A stretch of DNA of 64,000 nucleotides, taken from NCBI GenBank assembly GCA_025617375.2, contig JAMYGW020000006.1, positions 687,001 through 751,000 of the forward strand, read 5' to 3'. This stretch comes from Acarospora socialis (Eukaryota; Ascomycota; Lecanoromycetes; Acarosporales; Acarosporaceae). A program made the position numbers and the translations under genes. Positions 1 through 11,300 of the stretch are shown piece by piece. The stretch's first letter is position 1; each line of letters opens with the position of its first letter. The notes under the pieces were generated by a model. That model was not told where the DNA came from, searched no databases, and saw nothing but the letters and a program-made list of their open reading frames with translations.

Positions 1-1920
1 TTTTCAGAAAGGAAATCAAGCTATATCAACAGTAAAACTACCAAATTAATTTGTTATACATCCTTCTAAAGTTGTACGCTGACTAGGTGTTTGGTTTGAC
101 ACTAAAATGTCTTTTAAGACACATGTGCAAAAGAAAATAGCTTCTGCAACTAGAACATTGCATTTACTGCATAGACTGATGAATTCTGAATGGGGTTTAT
201 CAACATCAGCTGGAAAACAGCTGTACACAGCCTGCATCACATCTATAAGTGACTATGGAAGCCCAGTATGGTGGAAACAACAAAAGAATTTTGAAAAGCT
301 GTTTCAAAAACTTCAAAATTCAGCAACTAGAAAAATTCTAGGTGCATTTAGGTCTTCACCATCAGCTGCTATGGAGCTAGAATCAGCTATATTACCACCC
401 AGATTTAGACTTGATCAAAAAACAGAGCTATATGCTTTAAGAATAGCTACTTTGTCAGAAAATCATCCAATTAGACAAAGAACTCCATACACCTACCCAC
501 CAGGACTTGGAACTGGATGTGATATTGATGAAGATCATTATCTTGACTGGAATCAACATCCAAACTCTCTCATTAAGAAGAAACACCCAACTCAGTTGAT
601 TAAAGTGCTATATAGCATTTGCAAATATCTACCAGAAACACTAAATTTGGAGGTTTCAACTCAAAATGAGTTATGCTGTGCACCTTGGAGTGTTTCACCA
701 AACATAGACATTCAAATCAGCAAATCTGACAAGAAACTAGCTACTTTGAAACATCTAAAGAAATTAGAAACACTTGTTTCTAAAGAAACTAGAGCAAGAA
801 ATGCTATTCTATACACAGATGAGTCAAAACTAGATGAAAATCTAGGTGCAGGTCTTTGCTACATGTATAAAGATATTACACATCAACAATCTTGGAATCT
901 AGAAACCACCATGGAAGTCTATGATGCTGAATTGTTTGGAATTTCACAGTCTTTGAAGTTAAGTCTCAAAGAAATCATGAAATATCAAAGAATCAAAGAC
1001 ATATGGATCTTTTCAGACAATCAAGCAGCTATACAAAGAATTCAAACCACAAATCAAGGATCTGGACAGCATCTAGCTATTAAATGTCAAGAAACTCTTC
1101 AAAAACTCATAGATTATGAAGTTACACCTCATATTCATTGGGTCCCTGGACATGAGGACATTAAAGGCAATGAAATAGCAGATAAAGCTGCAAAATCAGG
1201 TGCAAAGCAGTCAATTTCACCAGATATTGATAGATTTACATCTATTAGCTATATCAAACACAAAATCAAGGTCAAAGCACTGGAAAACTGGACCACCCAC
1301 TGGAAAAAGACAACTCAAGAAAGATACTATGCTCAGTTTGATCAAACACCTAGTTTTCACATCAAAGAAGATCTGAAAAGTGCAGACAGACTTTCATTTG
1401 CTACTTTTACACAAATGAAACTAGGTCATCACTATTTCAAAGCATATCTGCATAGATTACCAGACTATAACAGCAAGAAATGCAATGGTGCATGCAACAA
1501 AGATCAAACCCCAGAGCATTTGTTGACAGCCTGTCAATATAACAAAAAGGAGCAAACTGAGCTGAAAAATCAGCTCAGAAACATCAATTTGCCATATACA
1601 GCAAAGGTGCTGTTTACTATCAAGGAAGGAATCAAAGCTACTTTGCTGTTTTTGAAGAAAACCAAAGTAGCTACTAGAAAATGGTTATTAGGAGAAGTTG
1701 AGGGTGAAGATGAGATTTAGAAAAGAAAAAAGATATTGATTGACAATCAGCATCAGATTGACTGAACAGAAGTGATCAAAAAGCATTCAGATTGATTATT
1801 CACATGTACAAGATTTTGGGTTTTGTTTTGTGTCTACATCTTTCACTATATGTCTATTAACTGCCATAGCTTTTATAGCTGCATGCATAGAATGAAGAAT
1901 AAATAAATAAATAAATAAAT
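1..1920 (+). mobile_element. LINE (Tad1/I-like, RNase H-bearing), 3' portion, copy A
   Basis: The 5' part lies beyond the left edge of the window. What is visible is the end of ORF2 (thumb region of the reverse transcriptase, RNase H, C-terminal CCHC-like motif), a 3' UTR of about 180 bases, and a tail of AATA repeats ending at 1920. No target duplication can be tested because the 5' end is missing. The tail abuts the reverse-transcriptase interior of an opposed LINE at 1921, so this copy most simply landed inside that older one. CpG is scarce, but GG and CC still occur, unlike the chromovirus further right, which suggests a younger insertion. The clade is inferred from the domain order RT then RNase H. 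Confidence 0.85.
107..1720 (+). CDS. LINE ORF2 C-terminal part: RT thumb, RNase H, CCHC motif
   Basis: An open frame of 537 codons with no host homologue. The first residues continue a typical post-RT motif (LGVWFDTK) that begins upstream of 107, so 107 is an internal Met and not the true start. A TGA at 80-82 sits where the family has Trp (VRWLGVW), the one in-frame break I can see. RNase H acidic residues are visible in YTDES (near residue 238), DAELFG (near 275), FSDNQAAI (near 303) and NEIADKAA (near 360), with the conserved HWVPGH before the last. A C-terminal CCHC-like motif (CNGAC...EHLLTAC) follows. Such a long open frame in an AT-rich island implies recent insertion or weak mutation. 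Confidence 0.85.
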   Translation: MSFKTHVQKKIASATRTLHLLHRLMNSEWGLSTSAGKQLYTACITSISDYGSPVWWKQQKNFEKLFQKLQNSATRKILGAFRSSPSAAMELESAILPPRFRLDQKTELYALRIATLSENHPIRQRTPYTYPPGLGTGCDIDEDHYLDWNQHPNSLIKKKHPTQLIKVLYSICKYLPETLNLEVSTQNELCCAPWSVSPNIDIQISKSDKKLATLKHLKKLETLVSKETRARNAILYTDESKLDENLGAGLCYMYKDITHQQSWNLETTMEVYDAELFGISQSLKLSLKEIMKYQRIKDIWIFSDNQAAIQRIQTTNQGSGQHLAIKCQETLQKLIDYEVTPHIHWVPGHEDIKGNEIADKAAKSGAKQSISPDIDRFTSISYIKHKIKVKALENWTTHWKKTTQERYYAQFDQTPSFHIKEDLKSADRLSFATFTQMKLGHHYFKAYLHRLPDYNSKKCNGACNKDQTPEHLLTACQYNKKEQTELKNQLRNINLPYTAKVLFTIKEGIKATLLFLKKTKVATRKWLLGEVEGEDEI

Positions 1921-1924
1921 GACT

Positions 1925-3819
1925 TTTAGCAGTTGATTTAAAGACACATAGTTAAATGCACCCTTAACATTCAAGAATAAAGCTGTCAAGACTTTGTTGT
2001 TGTTGATTGCTTGTTGAATGTCATGTGTTAAACACATAGCTGCATTCACAGCTGATCTTTGCTTTCTATCACTCATTTGCTCATGATATAGCAAGTCTGT
2101 GGTTTCAGTCCAATAGGAAAGTCTTGTTGTCATTATCTTTTCAGATATTTTGCTCAAGCAATTTAGTAGAGTGATTGATCTATATGCTTTGAGTATTGAA
2201 TAGTCTGCTTTGTCTTCTTTTCTTAGAATTGCACCAGTTTCTTGACGCCAGCATACTGAATGATAGCCTTGATTTATTAAAACTGAATAAACAGTGTGAA
2301 ATAACTCAGATATAGCTTGATATGCATGTTGAATTATCAAAAAGAACAATTCATCTGGCTCAGGTGCTTTCTTTGTTGATGAAGTCATAATAGCTTGTTT
2401 TATTTTCTTAGAAATGACTGAAAATCATGATTTTGTGAGACTATTATCACATTCTAGCTCAACTGGACTTGTTTGAGGTGGTTTTGAAAACATAGCTTCA
2501 AGAAACAAGTCACATTTGTCTTTAAATATGAGTTCCACATTGTTTTCATGCTTTATAGGAGGTGTTTTCTCTATTTTTTGTGGTTTAGTGTAATGATATG
2601 CTGTAAAAACATCTTTTCCAGCTGCATCTTGCAGAAAAGTAGTCCATAAGGTATGTTTGACTTTCTGAATTGCATGAAAGTATCTATTTCTTGCATTTCT
2701 GAATTGATTTCAGTTTTCTTGTGATTTGTGATGTTTTCAGTATCTTCTAAAACCACTCATTTCAGTTCTAAGTACTGATAATGATTCAGATCACCATACT
2801 TTGACTTTTGAACAAGATTTTTTCTTTGGTATATGCTGATCTGCTGCATTTGCTATCAGATTTCTGAGAGAAATAGTCATTTCTTCTAGATTTTGATCTG
2901 ATAGATGTTGCATTAAGCTTTGAATTTGAACACTGATTTGTACTGAGTTTATTTGCAGAGTTTCTGCAAATTTAACCCAGTCTGCTTTGTCTATATTGTA
3001 TGATGCACTCAGTGAACTTTCAACTCATTCAGACTCATTTGCAGTTATTTGAAACTGAATAACTTCATGGTCTGATTTCAACTCCATGTCTTGATTTACT
3101 TGTCAATTTCTGATGAAATTGCAAAGTAATGATGTTGCAAAAGTCAAATCAATCACTGATGTGACATTTTCTGAGTGATGTGTATAGATGTTTATGTCTG
3201 ATGTATTTAATAGCTCACAGTTGTGAATTTTCAACCACTTTATTAAAGAAGTAGCTTTTATAGAGTTTTCTATTGATGAATTTCACCATGCATGATGTGC
3301 ATTAAAATTCCCACAGATAATAGCTCTTTGTGGTAATTGAATTGCTGTTAAACATCTGTCTATGATTCATTGATCATTGTTGATTTGCTGTGACTTTTCA
3401 TTGTATATGTTAAGTAACAGTATACTAGAAATTCCATTTGCTGAAATACTGAGTATTTGCAAATCTGAGTCTTTTGACAAGTCAGGTCTTGATATACACA
3501 CTAAATCTTGTTTAGTTTTAGACACAAATGTCATAGTTCTAGATCTAATATCTAGATTAGATGTGAGTATCAAACTAGTAAAAGATGAATGTGAAATAGT
3601 GATTTTGTTGTCTCTTGCAATTCATGATTCTTGAAGAAGAACTATATCTGCAGTTTTTGTAGCTGAATTCAGACATGAGTACATGACATTCATAGATCTT
3701 GCACAGTTGTGTTGTAGAATGGTGATTTGTGATGAATTTGTTGTGTTATTCATGACATTTTCATAGATAGTGGATCTGCTGTTGAAGAAATAGACTGTAG
3801 TGCTTTGAAAACACTGCAT
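1925..3819 (-). pseudogene. LINE copy B ORF2 remnant: endonuclease and partial reverse transcriptase
   Basis: The endonuclease start (ITILQHNCARSMNVM) lies near 3730. The metal-binding E of LLQES is near 3630, and the GNFNAHHAW core is near 3300. The RT piece at 2388-1925 reads KAYRSITLLNCLSKISEK and ends in an LNVKGAFNYVS segment, the first catalytic RT motif with Lys in the usual place. The catalytic F/YADD box is absent because the element is cut at 1921. Recurrent TGA codons replace Trp. Confidence 0.65.
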
Positions 3820-5339
3820 TCTGCACTATTTGCTTGATGTTTCTCATCACAATTGCTGCATTTATAGACTATATGTGCGCAAGTGATTCCTTTTGACTGT
3901 GTGAAACAAAGAAAACAGTCATGTTCTCTAGTATTGTGGTTTTCTGCACAGAATTGACATGTGTCTTGATTTTTACATACTTTTTGAGTATGTTCAAACT
4001 TTTGACACTTTCTGCATTGATCTGTTGGTTTGCAGATGTTGTAGACTGCAGTTCTAACTGATGTTTCAGCAATTATCAGTCTGTTTCTGAGTGCTTTTTG
4101 AGCTTCTTGTTCTGATTTGACTGTCAAGACAATAGATGCATGCTGTTTTTTCTGTCTGGCTTCTTCTGAAGTAAGTCAGCATGATAAAATAGCTAGTTTG
4201 ATATCTTTGTTGAAGATTTCTACTTCATCTTTGACTAGTTGCATGTCTTCTTTGTCATTGAAAATAGCTGTGGGAATTTCATATGCTACTATTTTGTACC
4301 ACTTTTCATCCTTTTTGATTTCTATGAATTCAGATGATGAATTTCAGATTTGTTGATGTTTTAGCAAGTCTTCTGCTGTGTCTTCACTGGTTGTGAGCAC
4401 TATACTAGCTTTGAATTGTGAAATAGCAACTGTGGAAACCAGCAAATTGTCTATTTTTGCTGTTTTAAGTGTGTTGTTGATTTTGTTGCACATGTCTATG
4501 ACATTGATAGTAGTTGTGAGTGTTTTTGACTTTATAATTAGATGTCTTTCTCTGAAAGTAGTGAGTTTATTCACTACTTTTGACTTTGATGCTTTTTTTT
4601 GAACAGTTGTTCATGAGTTTTGAGCATTTTGATCTTTGCTGCTTGCAATTGATGCATATGTAGCTGATTTGACTGTTTTTGTTGATGTTGATTGTTCAAA
4701 GCTGATTTTGTTTGTCTGTACAAAGTTGATAGAGTTTGTTTTGTTTGTCTGAAAGACAAATGCTGATTTCTCTGTGATTTCTGACTTTGTTTTAGACATT
4801 GTGTGAAGAATTTTGTCTAGTTTGATGTTGACTTCATCTTTGAAGCTGTCTAGTTGTTGTTGAACATCTAGTTTCTGATGAAATGCTTCATCTGACTGTT
4901 TGAGTGAGTCTAGATTTGCATTTTGTCTTGCTTGATCCAGTGTCTTGATGCTAGTTTCTAGTTCTTGTTGAACTATGAGGTTTGTGAATTGCTGAATAGC
5001 TTGCTTGAGGTAGTTTCTGACTTGTTGAAGTAGTTTGTCATCATTTTGACTTTTTGGGTGTAGATTTGTGCAGTTTGCATGATGAGTTTCATGCTGATTT
5101 GATTCTTCATCAGAAGAAATAGCTTTTAGCACTGAACTGACAATGACTCTTCTCTTTTTGGACTTTAGAATAGTCTTTTGAGAAGATTTCATGATGATTT
5201 GTGATTCCAACAGGTCTGGTGAACTCATAAAGAGTTGTGGAAGTGCTGTTTTTGATGATTTTTGTTGTTTTTTAGGTGTTTTTGAGTTTTCTAGATTGAA
5301 ATCTTGCATGAAGTCGCTGAAATCCAGTGCAAAAGTCAT
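3750..5339 (-). pseudogene. LINE copy B ORF1 (nucleic-acid-binding, zinc knuckle), interrupted
   Basis: The first 242 codons (5339-4611) are open and rich in Gln, Lys, Ser and Asp with heptad-like stretches, as in LINE ORF1 proteins. The next pieces (around 4574-4344 and 4127-3750) are in other frames. The last one carries CCHC-like knuckles (CRKCQKFEHTQKVC, CQFCAENHNTREHDC) followed by CSNCDEKHQANSAEC. This is the usual ORF1 architecture of fungal Tad1-type elements, where ORF1 binds the element RNA. The reading frame is broken several times, so no functional product is expected. Confidence 0.65.
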
Positions 5340-6667
5340 GATATGAGGTGTTTTTGAGGTCCATTCTGTCCAAATTCAAAATTCTATCCAAATCCAGGTT
5401 CAGAAGGTCTATGTCTAGCAGTAATTATCTAGTTTTTGAAGATAAAAACTAGATTTTCCTGAGATTCTAAATTATAGAAGCTTTGAATCCTTATTTCATC
5501 TAGAATAGACTGTATTTAATTGCCTAATTCAGATGTTGCTTAATATCTCAATTCACCTAGAGTAGATAAACTCTACAATAGGCTTTTACCAGCTCTACTA
5601 TAAGCAAGACTATACTATAAGTCACTCAATCACTAGATCTTGGGACAGATGCATCTAGGGCAAGATTTCCACATGAAGCCTCATATTTATATCCCAACTA
5701 CTCAGACAACATTGTTTGCCAGTCTGAGCTTTTACCAGCAGATAGAGCTAGAAAATAGCTACCTGCTTATACTCTTCACTAGGTCTTTGTGAGATGCTTC
5801 TAGTGTAGGGTATGTCTCCACTGATAGGTTCTTTCTGCATGCAAAATGCTAATCAATTGACAGAAGAAATGCTCAAATTCCAGCTAAATCCGTCAAGAAA
5901 TGGCTATTTTGCAGCTAGTTTTTGCGGAAACTGTGTGCAGTTGCTGGAATTGAGCGATTTGGTGTAATTCAGCCTGTAATGCTTAGAAATTTGACCTGAA
6001 ACGCTGGTTTTTGAGCGAAAATAGCTGAAAAGTAGTCAATTTTGTTGATAAACTAGCTTGTTTTGATGGTAGAGCTATGTAGGTATGTTGTATGATGTGT
6101 GAATTGATGTGACTTGGTGTGTATAGACTGGAATTGCTGTGTAGTTGGCGTAAAAGTGGTGTTTTTGGTGTTTTCTTGGTTGTTTTGGTGTTTTTGATGT
6201 TTTGGTGTGAGTGAGGCTTAGTTGAGGTGTCTGGTGATGCTTGGTGCGCAGAAATTCTGTCAAGCAAGCTAGGAAAATTAAGCAAAAATTTGTGAACTTC
6301 AAAAACTAGATACTAAGGGGTACAACTAAACAGTCCAACAACTTTGTGAGCAATAAAGATATCAAAAAGCAGTAATAGTATGAATTTTAGAAGAGATCAA
6401 GGTGAAGAAAACTGTTGATTCAGAATTTTTGAAGACGCATTGGTTGTGGTGATGTTGATGTCTGAGATGTTGTTTTGAGTTTTGGCTGGAGGTATGTGAA
6501 AAATTTTCACTGAATGATAATTGAGGTACCCCACCATCAGTATTGATGATGAAGATAAGCTGTTTTGAGGGTTTATAGAAGTAAATGAGACAAAGAATTT
6601 GCACTATTCAGAATTTTGATAGCTGCTTTAGTTGTGGTTCTGTGGTTTTGATTTGTCTGTTGATGTT
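5340..6667. other. AT-rich repeat-derived stretch, no gene
   Basis: Between the ORF1 start of LINE copy B and the small LINE 3' end at 6668 there is no host coding frame. Short minus-strand frames (5983-6302, 6362-6604) are low-complexity (Ser, Thr, His, Lys rich) and look like chance. The part next to 5340 is probably the LINE 5' leader. Confidence 0.5.
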
Positions 6668-6798
6668 AGATTGATTATTCACATGTACAAGATTTTGAGT
6701 TTTGTTTTGTGTCTACATCTTTCACTATATGTCTATTAACTGTCATAGCTTTTATAGCTGCATGCATAGAATGAAGAATAAATAATAAATAAATAAAT
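6668..6798 (+). mobile_element. Second LINE 3' end (3' UTR plus AATA tail), truncated
   Basis: About 130 bases repeat the last 132 bases of copy A (1789-1920) with a few substitutions. Both begin AGATTGATTATTCACATG and end in an AATAAATA tail. Similarity stops sharply at 6668. This is either a severely 5'-truncated insertion or the 3' flank of a LINE split by copy B. It proves that at least two + strand members of the same family contributed to this island. Confidence 0.85.
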
Positions 6799-7714
6799 CT
6801 CTTTAAGTTTCTTCTCTCAACAAGCTTCATTCTGATTGTTGCTGATCATGTTAAATAGAAACTGAGATTTAATGATGTTTTTAAGTGTATATTCATACAA
6901 CTTTAAATGTATTTAGAACAAAACACTGTTGCAGTTGTATGATACTCACTGAGCTTATAATTCAATAATAAAGAAATGTCATTTAGATATTTAAGCATAT
7001 ATTCTAAAGATTATGAATACTTATAATGAGTATGCAAACTCTGCATGCTATGAAGTTTTTTGTTTAAACTGTATGAATGTGATTTAACTGAATTCTCATG
7101 TGATACAACTCTATGTTACACTGCAGTCTATGTACTTGAGTAGCAGACACTATATCTAATAAATTCATTATTTTCTTATGAAAATTGACTTTCTTAATAA
7201 TAGTAATTCTATCATTATTTGTGCTGACAATTATAATGCTATAAATTTAGTTTGAAATTCTGAGTTTCAGGTCTGCATTAAGTACATTAATATTCAGTAT
7301 TACTTTGTTTATAAAACTGTTAATTGCAGTTTTATTAGTTTTAAGTTCATTTTTACATCTGAATAAACTGTCAATAAACTTATTAAATCTTTATTAGTTG
7401 TCAAGTTTTATTGCTTTTTTAATCAGTTAAAACTTATGTTGACAATCTTATAAGACTTATTAATATTATGATGATCAGATGAAGTAAGAAAAATTGATTT
7501 ACAAAATAAGTTGATTTTTTTTTGTCTTACTTTTTGTTGTGTGTTTGAGTTCTGAGCTCATTGTTGTTTTATTTTGTGTTTTTGTTATATATTTTTTCTT
7601 TTCTTTTATTTTTGCTTTCTCATCTCATTATTATCTCATTCTTTTTCATAATTTCTTCATTATCTCACTAACAAATCTTTCTCTTAATAAAATTAAAGAA
7701 TCTATACTGATTAG
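6799..7714. other. AT-rich spacer, no gene seen
   Basis: About 0.9 kb of very AT-rich sequence. The only frame of note (7539-7721, +) is a Phe/Ile/Ser-rich low-complexity translation and is not credible. I see no terminal repeats or RNA gene here. Confidence 0.5.
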
Positions 7715-7722
7715 TGAATAAA
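7715..7722. repeat. Left 8-bp target-site duplication (TGAATAAA)
   Basis: TGAATAAA lies directly outside the left terminus of the hAT-like element (TAAAGTGACT...). An identical TGAATAAA lies directly outside the right terminus at 14311-14318. Eight bases is the duplication length characteristic of hAT transposition. Confidence 0.85.
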
Positions 7723-7999
7723 TAAAGTGACTATTGAGTCAGTCTGACTCTGACTCAACTTGATTTGACTCTGATTTAACTCATAAATTAAGTCAGAAAT
7801 TTTGATCTGCATGTCAGATCAAAGTTAAATCAATTTCTTTAATCTGACTTGTGAGTCAATCAGAGTCAGAATATATACTATTATTAGAAATTTTAAGTTT
7901 CAATCTATTGATCTAGAACTAGATTTGTTAGAAATAAGTGTTAAATATACTATATTTAGTATAAATGAGTTGTCAAGTCTGACTCAACTTGATTCTGAC

Positions 8000-8354
8000 T
8001 GTTATAATCAAGTCAGAATGAGCTTAAAACAAACTGATGTGTATATGTGAAAGATGTACATTCAGAAAAATGTTTAGACAGCAGTCATGTGATATCTTAC
8101 TGTGCTCAACATACAGACAGCAAGCTGAGCAAGCTGAGACTTGATGTGCTTGATGTACTTAATGATGAGATCAACAAGAACTGACAAGCAAGCTATCTAT
8201 ATAGTAGAATCATTTTCTTTATAAAAACAATCATGTTCAACTTTAATAATCATCTAAGAGTTAAAGTTCAGAACCATTTCAAACCAGTTATTATATTAAC
8301 AAGCACAAACTCTTAGTTCTACATACTCAAGAAAGTTCAGATTAGAATATTACA
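8000..8354 (+). repeat. LTR 1 (5' LTR) of the chromovirus
   Basis: 355 bp, TG...CA bounded (TGTTATAATC ... ATTACA). It matches the LTR at 13884-14238 along its whole length, including the shared blocks ACTGATGTGTATATGTGA and AAGCTATCTATATAGTAG, with scattered transitions. Confidence 0.85.
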
Positions 8355-11300
8355 CTTTGAACACTCTTACAATATAATAAGTATGATGTCTGACACACAG
8401 AAGAATGTCTTAACTTTGTTCTTGAGACAAGTTCAGACAAACTCATCTTTACTATTTACTTTAAATAGAACAACAACACAGTCAGTAATGTTAGTCTCAA
8501 TAATACAATTATCTGTGAGTGCATCTAAGATACAGATATCAGATATCTTTGGTGAAGAAAGAGAAAAACTGTGAGTTTTTGTGACTAAACTTAATTTATA
8601 TATTGAATTCAATCAATCAAAGTTTCAAATTGATCAAGAGAAGACACTGTTTGCAACAATTTATTTAGTGAATGCAGTCTTTGATTGAGTTAATCTCAAA
8701 CTACACAAGTTTCTAGAAAAGAGTTACAAAGAATGCAATGCTGACATGAAGTTTATGTTCAATAACTTCAGCAAGTTCAAAGAGAAACTTAAAAAAGTCT
8801 TTGAAATAATTAATGAAGAAAGAGCAACAGAGAGATAAGTTTATATTTTATGACAGAGTGAATCAGCAGCAATATACATTACAGAGTTTCAGTGATTAGC
8901 AGTACTCATCAGATGAAACAATGAAGCATTTATTTATCAGTACTATTGTGAATTGAGAAAGTTCATCAAAGACAAGATAACTCAAGCAGAATGATCAAAC
9001 AATCTTTAGAGAATGATTGATCTGAGTATCAACATTGATAGTTGTCAATAAGAATGACAGATGAAACAAAAAAAATATTGAATGTCATCTATAATAAAAG
9101 ATCAAGAAGAAAGCTTCTAATTGTGAATAAAGTGATATGTTTTATTAATAAGACATAGAAGAACAGATTTTATAAATCTTAATATAATCAAGAAATGTCT
9201 TCAGAAATCATAAAAAACTAAATGAACAGAGTCTGAATGTCAAACAGAGTGATTCACTAAGTCTCAGATGACATTGTGAAACAAGATGTGAATATGTTAC
9301 AACTGTGAAAAACTTAAACATCTTGCTTAAGAGTGCAACAGATCTTGAATAAAAAGAAAAAACATTGTAGTGACAGTCAAGAAGAATATATGTGTAGTGC
9401 ATGACATTTTCAACTAAACAGTCTGTTACAATGACATGTGCAGAGTACACATGAGCACAAAAAATGAAGTTAAATGATATCTTCAAAGACTGTGCAAAGA
9501 TGCAAAGAACAGATACAACATGATGAGTTGATCAATTTATGAAGAAAAATTAATTATTCTTATCAAGAAAAGATTTCTTGATGCTGAGAAAGAAGACAAT
9601 GCTCTTGAAAATGACATTGAAGAAACTGATGATCATGAATTTCAGATTAATGAATCATAAATATTTTCTGATAGTGATACACTTGTGAAAGAAAGTTTGA
9701 ACAATGCTGAGACAGAATTCTCAAAGAAATACTGAATGAAGATCAAGAAAGATCTAAGTGCTCAAAGAAAAGTGACATCAATCAGTAAGAAGATGCTGAA
9801 GAAGAAAGTGAAGATATGTGAAAGATTTGATGATTTAATGAAAAATGTACAAACAATCACAAAAGAATTGATGTCAGAATTTCTTGTGTAAAGAATAAGA
9901 AGTCACAAAGTGAAGATATGTTTATCTGAAGAATATATCATGCAAAATAAAGACAGATGAATCTTCAGTGAAGAATATATATCATTTGAATTTCTGCAAA
10001 AAGTAAAAGTCTTTGAGAGTCAGTTGCAGATGAAGTACAATCAGTATGAATCTTAACTACATTCAGAAAAATGCATTGAGTGATACAGTCTAAAGTATGT
10101 GAATCTCATGATTGAAAGAAAATCAAGATAATTTCAAGAACTTTGAAGATGAGCTGAACAATTAAGTAAGTCAAAAAAGAAAAAGCTTTCTCAACAAGAC
10201 TAGAGAATAAGAAGCTAACAGCATTTTAAAGAAACAACAATGATTATTGAATATGAATTAAGATCATGATCAATGAAAATTAAATTAACACATTGATAGA
10301 TTTTGAAGCAGATAATAATATCATGAGTCAATGAATAATCAACATATTGAAATTAGTGACACAGTGAGTGTGCTGTTCATTCAACATATAAATGATAAAT
10401 GAAGTCATTGAAAGAATTGATGAGAAGATCTGTGTGAAAGTCTTAATTCTTGAAAACTCACAAGAAATAATGTTCAATGTTATGAAATCAATTGAATACA
10501 ATACAGTGCTAAAGATGTTCTGATTGTGTGAAAGAAATCTGAGAATTGATTGAGTTATGAAAGAAATATATGCAGTTAAGACACATACAAGATTTTTGAA
10601 CAATTAGAAATGAGCTTATTAGAATATAAGTTATGAGATCATGAAATATCACTATTGAATGAAAAGCAATCTAAGTGAATGTTATTGTACTCAATGAGTG
10701 AAAATCAACTCAAGAAAGTTAGAACTTACCTTGATGAGAATCTAAAGAGAGAATTCATAAAATCATTGAAGTCATTAGCAAAATATTCAATTCTGTTTGT
10801 ACTGAAGAAGAATGACAAGAAATAACTATGTGTTAATTACAGAAAACTCAACAAGAAAGTCTTGTACATGAAAAAGTCAAAAAGCAGATTCAAGATCAAG
10901 AAAGTTGAGTTTCTAAACTATGTAATTTGATCTGAACAAATCAAAAAGAATTTAAAAAAAACAGAAGCAGTTAAAAACTGATTAACATCAAAATGAATCA
11001 AGAAAGTACAGATCTTTCTAGAATTAACAAACTATTATTGAAAGTTTGTATTAAACTATGCAAGAATTGCAGAATCACTGATGTGTTTGACATACAAGAG
11101 CAAAAAATAACATTGAGATCAAGAACAAAAAGATGCATTTCACATATTAAAAAGAAGTCTTAGCAGAACAGTACATCTGAAAATACTCAACTCAACATGT
11201 AAGAAAACACTGAAAACTGATGCTTCAGATTTCACAATAAAAGCATGTTTGTATCAGATCAAGAATGAACAGCAAAAATTCACAACATATCAATTTAGAA

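Larger units (their letters stand above)
1921..6310 (-). mobile_element. Degraded LINE, copy B, opposite strand
   Basis: Read on the minus strand, the parts are in LINE order: a Gln/Lys-rich ORF1 from 5339, a zinc-knuckle segment near 4050-3880, an endonuclease-type segment from about 3750 down to 2950 (QHNCARS start, GNFNAHH core), and a reverse-transcriptase segment from about 2400 to 1925. The RT stops abruptly at 1921, where the A-type tail of copy A begins. Frames are interrupted mainly by TGA in place of Trp (TGG to TGA), for example after the LLQES motif at about 3630. The 5' boundary is uncertain; 5340-6310 is taken as leader because it is repeat-like and has no host gene. Confidence 0.7.

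Noticed and set aside
5983-6604. Minus-strand small frames beside LINE copy B
   Set aside because: Low-complexity translations in several overlapping phases; probably LINE leader or chance.
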